This document shows positions 1 to 5,521 of a stretch of 5,521 nucleotides of DNA, piece by piece; position 1 is the first letter of the stretch, and every line of letters begins with the position of its first letter. The position numbers were made by a program, and so were the translations under genes. The stretch is from Sediminibacterium sp. (GTDB lineage Bacteria; Bacteroidota; Bacteroidia; Chitinophagales; Chitinophagaceae). The stretch lies in contig JAURIP010000116.1 of assembly GCA_030832695.1 (NCBI GenBank), positions 1 through 5,521 of the forward strand, in the 5' to 3' direction. The notes under the pieces are model-generated. The model was not told the DNA's origin. It did not search any database and saw only the letters and a list, made by a program, of their open reading frames with translations.

Positions 1-99
1 CATTATTTAGTAAAAGAAGAAATGACCCATTATGGCGCGAAGAAATTAATTCTAAAGCACAAGACTACAGGTAAAATAACAGAACAAACAATCAATTAG
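1..99 (+). CDS. C-terminal end of an unrecognised protein (5' end outside window)
   Basis: Reading frame 1 is open from the first base to a TAG at 97-99 and gives 32 residues ending KITEQTIN. The peptide is lysine-rich and hydrophilic, with no membrane segment and no motif that I recognise. The start and most of the gene lie left of the window, so no function can be given. That it is a real gene end rather than a chance open frame is an inference from protein-like composition and from its plus-strand orientation, which matches the regulator gene 356 bases downstream. No convincing hairpin terminator follows the stop. A weak minus-strand frame (52-195) overlaps its last 48 bases. Confidence 0.45.
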   Translation, partial: HYLVKEEMTHYGAKKLILKHKTTGKITEQTIN

Positions 100-276
100 T
101 TCCTGACTATTATATTTTAAAGTCATCATCATAGGGAAGCTAAATGGTTTGCCATCAGGACCATTTGGTATTTTAAAATTAGGAGATGGTTTCATAGGCG
201 AGCCAACTTAATGATGTGAACAACATACCATTTTCAAATCATGTACAAGCGCTTTAAACTCTTTTGGTTTTCCCCA
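52..276 (-). pseudogene. Possible remnant of a minus-strand gene (unidentified)
   Basis: On the minus strand one frame reads WGKPKEFKALVHDLK from position 276, meets TAA at 210-208, then stays open from 207 to a TAG at 54-52. The lower part includes SPNFKIPNGPDGKPFSFP (198 down to 145) and then LKYNSQELID. An ATG at 195-193 would give a 47-residue product. The composition is more protein-like than expected from random AT-rich DNA, and the two pieces in one frame separated by a single stop suggest a gene that has lost function. I do not recognise the family. Against this: the pieces are short, the frame overlaps the end of the plus-strand gene at 1-99, and the last 12 residues (cysteine- and phenylalanine-rich) look like non-coding read-through. 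Confidence 0.2.
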
Positions 277-455
277 TAAAAACTACCTAGTATATTAAAT
301 GTGGATTAATAGATTTATAACCAGCTGTAGCTAGATGTATGAAGTGTCTTTTTATTTAGTTTTAAGCATATTTAAATAAACAAGGCGTTCATTGCTTTGA
401 TATGAAAGGATATAAAAAATAAAAGATTATATCAAAATATTTTTATCTTTAAAAT
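100..455. other. Gene-poor intergenic stretch, AT-rich, possibly a decayed locus
   Basis: No intact gene of normal size is seen on either strand between the TAG at 97-99 and the regulator start at 456. The left two thirds hold short protein-like fragments on the minus strand, described separately. The right third (about 340-455) is very AT-rich and carries the nested inverted repeats in front of the regulator gene. I see no tRNA, riboswitch-like fold, insertion-sequence end or tandem repeat. A convincing Bacteroidota-type promoter (TTTG near -33 and TAnnTTTG near -7) is not obvious; the closest partial match to the second element is around 356-363. Confidence 0.6.
396..436. promoter_or_regulatory. 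Nested inverted repeats, candidate operator before the Nudix regulator
   Basis: Two inverted repeats share this segment. The outer pair is TTTGATAT (396-403) against ATATCAAA (429-436), with half-site centres about 33 bases apart. The inner pair is GATATAA (409-415) against TTATATC (427-433), perfect over 7 bases with an 11-base spacer. They end 19 bases before the ATG at 456, where an autoregulatory operator for a winged-helix repressor would be expected. The sequence is AT-rich, so chance repeats are possible. Binding by the downstream regulator is an inference; no copy of the repeat is seen before the GH30-GH3 unit. Confidence 0.3.
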
Positions 456-1241
456 ATGGCGAAAAGCAAGCAAATTTTAGGAAACAAGAAGCTTTTATTA
501 GAAAAAGGAGATAAAATATACCAACCTGGTATTTCTGTAGATTGCGTCATTTTAGGATTTCAAGAGAACGTACTAAAAGTACTTTTGTTAAAAGTAGAAC
601 ATTCAAATAAATGGGCTTTACCTGGAGGTTTCATAAAAAAAAATGAGCCCATTGAACATGCTGCTGTTAGAGTTTTACAGGAAAGGACTGGCGTTAAGAA
701 TATCTTCTTACAACAATTTAATGTGTTTGGCGATCCTGATAGGTCCGATGCCAGCATTCATCAAAACAGATACCTAGAATATGGTATTAAAATTCCTAAA
801 GATAATTGGCTTTTACAAAGGTTTATCACTATTGGATTTTATGCATTAATTGATTTTTCTGACGAAAATTTAAAAGCAGTTATTTCAGATGAAACTACAG
901 CATGGATTGATATTAATAAGTTATGTCATCTTATGATGGACCATGAGGCAATTGTCTTAAAAGCCTTGGAAGCACTTAGGTCACAGCTAGCCTATATACC
1001 AATTGGTAGGAACCTGATGCCTAAAAAATTCACCATGCCTGAATTGCAAAAATTATATGAAACAATTTTAGATCGAAAATTAGATCGTAGAAATTTTCAA
1101 CGAAAAATGCTAAGCTTTGATATCTTAAATAAATTAAGTGAGATCCGAAAGGGAGGTGCACACAAGGCACCTTTCCTTTACTCCTTTAATGATAAGAAAT
1201 ACCAAAAAGCACTTAAAGATGGATTGTATGGTAGCTGGTAA
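456..1241 (+). CDS. Nudix-related transcriptional regulator (NrtR/AraR type, Nudix domain plus winged HTH)
   Basis: This 261-residue cytoplasmic protein is predicted to bind DNA and respond to a small ligand. Residues about 23-155 form a Nudix fold, with the start of the Nudix box at WALPGGF (53-59). Residues about 185-261 form the C-terminal winged helix typical of the NrtR group, recognisable by MPKKFTMPELQKLYETIL, then RRNFQRKM and a final GAHKAPFLYSF strand. The Nudix box is degenerate: it keeps G58, E64, R72, E76 and G79, but two of the metal-binding glutamates of REUXEE are V73 and R77. Hydrolase activity is therefore unlikely and a sensor role more likely. Known relatives include NrtR repressors, which sense ADP-ribose, and Bacteroides AraR, which senses arabinose; the ligand here cannot be read from the sequence. 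The gene converges on the GH3 gene with 19 bases between stops, so control of that unit is plausible but inferred. ATG at 456 is the first in-frame start of the conserved N terminus; no clear ribosome binding site is present. Confidence 0.92.
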   Translation: MAKSKQILGNKKLLLEKGDKIYQPGISVDCVILGFQENVLKVLLLKVEHSNKWALPGGFIKKNEPIEHAAVRVLQERTGVKNIFLQQFNVFGDPDRSDASIHQNRYLEYGIKIPKDNWLLQRFITIGFYALIDFSDENLKAVISDETTAWIDINKLCHLMMDHEAIVLKALEALRSQLAYIPIGRNLMPKKFTMPELQKLYETILDRKLDRRNFQRKMLSFDILNKLSEIRKGGAHKAPFLYSFNDKKYQKALKDGLYGSW

Positions 1242-1244
1242 ATA

Positions 1245-1257
1245 AGTTAAAATAACT
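1245..1257. terminator. Small stem-loop between convergent genes (weak terminator candidate)
   Basis: Only 19 bases (1242-1260) separate the stop codons of the regulator and the GH3 gene. They contain AGTTA, a three-base AAA loop, and TAACT. A 5-bp AT-rich stem with no long U-tract is weak, but its position between convergent genes fits a shared end of transcription. The transcripts may instead overlap. Confidence 0.15.
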
Positions 1258-1260
1258 CCT

Positions 1261-3546
1261 TTACTTCACCCAATTCACTTTAACAGCTTGTACATCTCTT
1301 GAATTTGGACCAATCATGATTTGAAAATCACCTGACTCCCAATCAAATTTTAGTTCTGAATTATAAAATTTAAGCAACTCAGTTGTGATTTCAAAGACCA
1401 CTTCCCTGGTTTCACCTGGTGCTAATTCAATTTTTTCGAACCCTTTTAATTCCTTAACTGGTCTTGTAATAGTACCTACTTCATCTTTTATATACAATTG
1501 AACCACTTCTTTACCTGCGTATTTCCCCGTGTTCTTGACAGGTATCGTTACCCTTAATTTTTGATTGCCCTTTAATTGCTTAGAAGACAACTGCATAGCG
1601 CCATACTCAAAACTAGTATAGCTTAATCCAAAACCAAATGGATATAAGGGTTCATTAGACACATCTATATAATTGGATTGGAATTTAGAGAACCATTTTC
1701 CAGTCAATGGACGACCTGTATTTTTATGATTATAATACAAAGGTATCTGTCCTACATTTTGAGGGAAGCTCATACTTAATTTTCCAGAAGGATTGACTTT
1801 ACCCAATAAGGCATCTGCAATTGCATCTCCAGCTTCAGATCCTGCAAACCATACATCTAAAATAGCAGGTACATTTTCATTTTCCCAATTCAATGTCAAA
1901 GGACGGCCATTGAATAAAACCAATACAACTGGCTTACCTGTTGCAACCAAGGCCTTTAACAATCGCTTTTGTGCTTCAGGAATATCGATATTAGATTTAG
2001 ACGCACTCTCTCCACTACTTTCTGCACCTTCCCCAAGTGCAGCTACAATCACATCTGCATCTGCACTAATAGCTAATGCTTCTTGAATCATTGCCTCAGG
2101 AGTTCTATTATCACGTGCAATATCTTTTTCAAATAATGTTTGGCGTCTTTGCAATTCAAAATCATCTTCTAAATTTGATCCCATTGCATAAACCAGTTTG
2201 CCATTATTACCTATCGCATCTGTAAGTCCTTTTAATAGACTAATTGATTTTGAATTATCTGCACCCACACTCCATGTCCCGGTCATATTTTCTTTAGCAT
2301 TCGCAAGAGGCCCAACTAAGGCAATTTTTTTGCCAGGAGTAATAGGTAGGACATTATTATTCTTTAACAATACAAAACTTTGGGCTGCGATCCTTCTTGC
2401 TTCAGCTCTGTTTGCAGTTGTAAAAACTTCTGTAGCAGATCTTTGTTCGTTACAATACCTGTATGGATCATCAAATAAACCTAATTGATATTTTGAAATC
2501 AATATACGCTCACATGCTTTGTTGATTTGCGCCAAAGTTACTTTACCTTCTTGTAATGATTTTTTCATGGTATTTAAAAAACCCTCACCCACCATATCCA
2601 TATCTACACCGGCATTCAAAGACATGGCATTCACTGTTTGCGCATCACCCACACCATGATTTGTCATTTCTGGAATACCTGTGTAATCTGACACCACAAA
2701 GCCCTCAAATTTCCATTGCTTTCTCAACACATTATCAATTAGCCATTTATTACCAGAAGCAGGAATACCATCCACTTCGTTGAATGACATCATCACAGAA
2801 GCAACACCAGCATCCACTGCTGCTTTATATGGAGGAAAGTATTCATTGTACATTCTCACTCGACTCATATCTGTTGTATTGTAATCTCTTCCTCCCTCAG
2901 CTGCACCATACAAAGCATAATGCTTTACACAAGACAAAATAGTATTAGGTGCAGATAAATCGTCTCCCTGATAACCATGTACCATCGCTTTTGCAATAGC
3001 ACTACTTAAAAAAGCATCTTCCCCATTCCCTTCTGAAACCCTACCCCATCTTGGATCTCTTGTCAAATCAACCATAGGAGAAAATGTCCACTGTATCCCA
3101 TCTGCACTCGCTTCGCTCGCTGCAATACTTGCAGAACGTTTTATCAATTCCATATCCCAGGTGGCAGACATGCCTAATGGAATAGGAAAAATTGTTTTAT
3201 ACCCATGTATCACATCCATCCCAAATAACAATGGAATATGCAGTCTAGAATTATTAACTGCGTATTGCTGTAATTCTTTAATCTTGGTAACAGAACGAAT
3301 ATTAAATACCCCTCCCACTTTTCCAGCTTTCACTTTATCAGCGATATCAGAGCTACTTACAGCACCAGTTACAAAATCACTAGATGCTGGTAGGTTTAAT
3401 TGGCCTAACTTTTCTTCTAATGTCATTTTAGACATTAATGTATTCACAAACTGATGCATTTTAGCATCCTTATCGACTTGAGCAAATCCAAAAAAAACAA
3501 ATAAAATTCCAACCATAGTTAAGTGCACTCTTTTCATAGATTCCAT
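1261..3546 (-). CDS. bglX: Secreted GH3 beta-glucosidase, BglX type
   Basis: Predicted to release glucose from the non-reducing ends of beta-glucosides or beta-gluco-oligosaccharides, acting in the periplasm or outside the cell. The 761 residues match the usual length of BglX-type GH3 enzymes. An N-terminal signal peptide (about residues 4-22) probably ends at GFA|Q and has no lipobox cysteine. The GH3 N-terminal TIM barrel covers about 45-355, with KHY at 208-210 and the nucleophile loop GFVVSDYTG, where D287 is the expected nucleophile. The second GH3 domain spans about 390-610; E513 in SSGESASKS aligns with the BglX general acid/base. A fibronectin III-like domain fills about 650-755. All key residues are present, so it should be active. 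It follows the GH30 gene by 20 bases on the same strand, implying one transcript. The start may be the ATG at 3546 or the one at 3537; the latter gives the more usual MKR signal-peptide start. Substrate linkage cannot be read from sequence; beta-xylosidase activity also occurs in GH3. Confidence 0.96.
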   Translation of the reverse strand: MESMKRVHLTMVGILFVFFGFAQVDKDAKMHQFVNTLMSKMTLEEKLGQLNLPASSDFVTGAVSSSDIADKVKAGKVGGVFNIRSVTKIKELQQYAVNNSRLHIPLLFGMDVIHGYKTIFPIPLGMSATWDMELIKRSASIAASEASADGIQWTFSPMVDLTRDPRWGRVSEGNGEDAFLSSAIAKAMVHGYQGDDLSAPNTILSCVKHYALYGAAEGGRDYNTTDMSRVRMYNEYFPPYKAAVDAGVASVMMSFNEVDGIPASGNKWLIDNVLRKQWKFEGFVVSDYTGIPEMTNHGVGDAQTVNAMSLNAGVDMDMVGEGFLNTMKKSLQEGKVTLAQINKACERILISKYQLGLFDDPYRYCNEQRSATEVFTTANRAEARRIAAQSFVLLKNNNVLPITPGKKIALVGPLANAKENMTGTWSVGADNSKSISLLKGLTDAIGNNGKLVYAMGSNLEDDFELQRRQTLFEKDIARDNRTPEAMIQEALAISADADVIVAALGEGAESSGESASKSNIDIPEAQKRLLKALVATGKPVVLVLFNGRPLTLNWENENVPAILDVWFAGSEAGDAIADALLGKVNPSGKLSMSFPQNVGQIPLYYNHKNTGRPLTGKWFSKFQSNYIDVSNEPLYPFGFGLSYTSFEYGAMQLSSKQLKGNQKLRVTIPVKNTGKYAGKEVVQLYIKDEVGTITRPVKELKGFEKIELAPGETREVVFEITTELLKFYNSELKFDWESGDFQIMIGPNSRDVQAVKVNWVK

Positions 3547-3566
3547 TTTATAATTTCAATTAAAGT

Positions 3567-4958
3567 TTACCAGACAATCGTCGAAGCAGATTTTTCGGGC
3601 AGCGTAAAGTTATATTTTTTTTGTTCAAAATCAATTGTAAAAACTGCTTCCTTTCCTGTATTTAATGCAACCAATACTTTTTTACCATCGGGTCTTTTAA
3701 AACCAATGGATTGAATTTGCTTGTTTGATGATTTTGTTTGAATACGTGTTGATCCTACTGATATAAATGGCGCAACCTGACCAATAATATAGTAACTCAC
3801 ATTGCGCTTTAGTTCAGAACCTGCAATAGTTAATGCTCCCAAGCATTCTGTGCATCCACCGGGTGTGTGTGGGCCATATATTGGGTCATTGGCCAAATTC
3901 CATTCCAATACCATACTACTCCAATTAGACATGGTGCCAATGACAATATGCTGCATATGCCACATAAAGTCACCATCAAAACTACCCTTCGCACCCGTCC
4001 ATTGTTCGGTAAAATAAATCTTTTTATCTGGGTGTGCTTGATGCAGTTTTGATAAAGCAGACTCATGGCCCAGGTATAAATGAAATGCGGAAGCACTTAT
4101 AAAAGACCTAGTAACCGAATCATTCAAAATCTGAATTGGATAATTTGGATTATCCGCATTATGATCCCAAATAACAATTTCAGTAAGTATGCCTTGTTGT
4201 TTAAAAGCTGGGCCCAAATGATTTTTTATAAATACATTTTGCTCCATTGCAGTCATTAACATACTTGGATTATTGCCCCCATGTTCAGGTTCATTCTGAA
4301 TGGTAACTGCATTAATTTGCAAGCCTTCTGCTCGCATCAAATGAATGTATTTCACAAAATATTGCGCATAGGTTTCATAATATTTTGTAAGCAAATGACC
4401 ACCTTTCGATTTTCCATTGTCTTTCATCCAAACCGGTGGGCTCCATGGAGAAGCAATTAATTTTATATTGGGTTGGATCGACTGAATTTCTTTTAAAATA
4501 GGAATTAAAAATTCCCGATCTTTTGCAATAGACATTTTTTTTAAATCTGGATCTACTTCACCTTTCTTTAAATCGTCATAACTAAATACAGTTGCATCCA
4601 GATCAGAAGCCCCGATACTTATTCTTAAATAATTTACATTTAGGTCATTAGGCCCTTGTCCAAATAATTCTTTTAAAATAGTTGCTCGATTTTGAAGGGG
4701 CATCTGATATAATAAATAAGCACTACCCCCTGTTAATGTATATCCAAAGCCTTCTATTTTTTGAAATTGAATTTGATCATTAAAATAAACTGTATCTATA
4801 GAACCTGTGTTTTTATTTTGCTCCGACTCTTGCCATGAGGCGTCCATTTTATTGCGTAAAAAACGACCATCCGCACTGGTAATTGTTTGAATGAACTGAC
4901 TATGCCCATTGAGTGCTAAAAGCCCTAGGAAGCCAAAAATGAATATACCACTTTTCAT
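3567..4958 (-). CDS. Secreted GH30 glycoside hydrolase (glucosylceramidase / beta-1,6-glucanase-like)
   Basis: A retaining beta-glycosidase of clan GH-A, predicted to cut a beta-glucan or related beta-glucoside outside the cytoplasm. The ATG at 4958 gives 463 residues. A TTG two codons upstream (4964) also lies in frame, but the ATG gives a normal signal peptide, MKSGIFIFGFLGLLALNGHS, cleaved before Q21, with no lipobox cysteine. The (beta/alpha)8 barrel carries the family hallmarks EGFGYTLTGGSA (69-80), WSPPVWMK (172-179), the acid/base glutamate E223 in TIQNEPEHGG, and the nucleophile E318 in YFTEQWTG. A GGCTECLGA segment (367-375) with two cysteines follows. The C-terminal beta side domain (about 385-463), typical of GH30, is complete, and the protein ends STIVW. 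GH30 includes glucosylceramidases, beta-1,6-glucanases and xylan-active enzymes; the glucosylceramidase/beta-1,6-glucanase branch fits best, but subfamily needs a tree. It is the first gene of a unit with the GH3 gene, which could finish off its products. Confidence 0.94.
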   Translation of the reverse strand: MKSGIFIFGFLGLLALNGHSQFIQTITSADGRFLRNKMDASWQESEQNKNTGSIDTVYFNDQIQFQKIEGFGYTLTGGSAYLLYQMPLQNRATILKELFGQGPNDLNVNYLRISIGASDLDATVFSYDDLKKGEVDPDLKKMSIAKDREFLIPILKEIQSIQPNIKLIASPWSPPVWMKDNGKSKGGHLLTKYYETYAQYFVKYIHLMRAEGLQINAVTIQNEPEHGGNNPSMLMTAMEQNVFIKNHLGPAFKQQGILTEIVIWDHNADNPNYPIQILNDSVTRSFISASAFHLYLGHESALSKLHQAHPDKKIYFTEQWTGAKGSFDGDFMWHMQHIVIGTMSNWSSMVLEWNLANDPIYGPHTPGGCTECLGALTIAGSELKRNVSYYIIGQVAPFISVGSTRIQTKSSNKQIQSIGFKRPDGKKVLVALNTGKEAVFTIDFEQKKYNFTLPEKSASTIVW

Positions 4959-5005
4959 AATCAATCATTTAATACAAATAAATATACAATGAATTGTCTT
5001 AAAAA
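4959..5005. promoter_or_regulatory. Divergent promoter region with a 12-base palindrome
   Basis: These 47 bases are all that separates the ATG of the minus-strand GH30 gene from the ATG of plus-strand pxpB, so both promoters must lie here or reach into the opposite coding sequence. The stretch is almost entirely A and T. It holds a palindrome ACAAT-GA-ATTGT (4986-4997) and two direct ATACAA copies (4972-4977 and 4984-4989) with starts 12 bases apart. On the minus strand, ATTTATTTG approximates the Bacteroidota -7 element without matching it fully. Promoter presence is inferred from gene arrangement; exact elements are uncertain. Confidence 0.4.
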
Positions 5006-5521
5006 ATGGTAAGTTTAGGAATGCAAATCCAGCGATCTACATTTCAAATACAATTACTTGGAGACCACGCTATTGTATATAAAATAAATACAGGGCAATT
5101 AAAGGATCTTGATCCAAATTTATTGGCTTTCACCCAATTTGTAACCAATGAAAAAATCAATGGAATAAAGGATATTATACTTGCATATGATACATTAACA
5201 TTGGTCTACGATATCCTCCATTTTGATCCAAATCCTTTTTTATTTGCACATACTATTTTAGAAGCATTTAATGCATCAAAAAATAATATTGTTAGTATTG
5301 AAAAAAGGTCGATTATAGAGATTCCTGTATGCTATGATGCAAGCTTAGGTATTGATTTACAAAATGCAGTCAAAGCATCTAATTGCAGCATAGATGAACT
5401 GATACAACAACATAGTGAAAAAATTTACACCGTATATTGTCTGGGTTTTTTACCAGGCTTTGCTTATATGGGAGAAGTCCCTCATGCAATTCAATTACCA
5501 AGGCATCCATCACCAAGATCA
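5006..5521 (+). CDS. pxpB: 5-oxoprolinase subunit PxpB (KipI / allophanate hydrolase subunit 1 family), 3' end outside window
   Basis: The first 172 residues of a PxpB/KipI-family protein, open to the window edge; family members are usually about 210-250 residues, so most of it is here. PxpB works with PxpC and PxpA in ATP-dependent opening of 5-oxoproline (pyroglutamate) to glutamate in the cytoplasm. The N-terminal domain covers about residues 7-95 and starts with FQIQLLGDHAIVY. The C-terminal cyclophilin-like domain begins at IEIPVCYD (104-111), followed by the family signature YCLGFLPGFAYMG (144-156) and PRHPSPR (165-171). No signal peptide is seen. The start at 5006 is the first ATG after an in-frame TAA at 5000-5002; an in-frame ATG at 5021 would trim five residues. 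pxpC and pxpA are expected to the right but cannot be seen. The closely related urea-carboxylase and KipI proteins share these motifs, so the pathway rests on unseen neighbours. Confidence 0.92.
   Translation, partial: MVSLGMQIQRSTFQIQLLGDHAIVYKINTGQLKDLDPNLLAFTQFVTNEKINGIKDIILAYDTLTLVYDILHFDPNPFLFAHTILEAFNASKNNIVSIEKRSIIEIPVCYDASLGIDLQNAVKASNCSIDELIQQHSEKIYTVYCLGFLPGFAYMGEVPHAIQLPRHPSPRS

Noticed and set aside
100..455. Non-coding RNA or riboswitch in the left intergenic stretch
   Set aside because: No stable long stem or known riboswitch core was seen by eye; only short AT-rich repeats are present.
560..757. 65-residue open frame opposite the regulator gene
   Set aside because: It lies wholly inside a well-supported Nudix domain on the other strand and shows no recognisable motif; it is a shadow frame.
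3490..3497. Eight-base A run (T run in the coding strand) in the GH3 signal peptide as a phase-variable tract
   Set aside because: Similar 8-base runs occur at 3615-3622 and 4535-4542, so this is most simply AT-rich background.
3830..4096. Open frames on both strands inside the GH30 gene (88 residues on minus, 71 and 61 on plus)
   Set aside because: They overlap the conserved region containing the nucleophile glutamate and have no independent support.
4959..4964. TTG start for the GH30 gene two codons upstream
   Set aside because: The ATG at 4958 gives a standard signal peptide and TTG starts are rare; the two extra residues add nothing recognisable.
1..5521. Mobile element, CRISPR array or defence system
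   Set aside because: No transposase, integrase, terminal repeats, regularly spaced repeats or defence-gene motifs were found; all large genes have ordinary metabolic or regulatory assignments.

Overview
The window looks like chromosomal DNA from a member of the Bacteroidota, probably an environmental relative of the Chitinophagaceae or Sphingobacteriales. The reasons are AT-rich sequence with AT-rich start regions and no convincing Shine-Dalgarno sites, export signals that place glutamine right after the predicted cleavage site, and the gene families present. This placement comes from style and gene content only; there is no rRNA or marker gene here.

Layout, left to right: (1) the last 32 codons of an unrecognised plus-strand gene (1-99). 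(2) A gene-poor stretch of about 350 bases (100-455), with a weak minus-strand coding relic in its left part and nested inverted repeats just before the next gene. (3) A complete plus-strand regulator (456-1241), a Nudix-like domain fused to a winged helix-turn-helix, of the NrtR/AraR type. (4) Convergent to it and only 19 bases away, a minus-strand two-gene unit: a secreted GH30 glycoside hydrolase (3567-4958, upstream) followed after 20 bases by a secreted BglX-type GH3 beta-glucosidase (1261-3546). (5) A 47-base divergent promoter region with a 12-base palindrome. (6) The first 172 codons of pxpB, the 5-oxoprolinase subunit B gene, on the plus strand, running off the right edge.

Likely joint function: the GH30 and GH3 enzymes are both exported and have intact catalytic residues, so they form a plausible polymer/oligomer-to-glucose cascade on a beta-glucan or another beta-glucoside. 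The adjacent sugar-sensor-like Nudix regulator is a reasonable candidate controller. PxpB belongs to 5-oxoproline (pyroglutamate) breakdown and is probably an unrelated neighbouring operon. No mobile element, CRISPR array, tRNA or rRNA was seen. I found no clearly new biological system; the points most worth a second look are the degenerate Nudix box, the candidate operators, and the decayed-looking region on the left.
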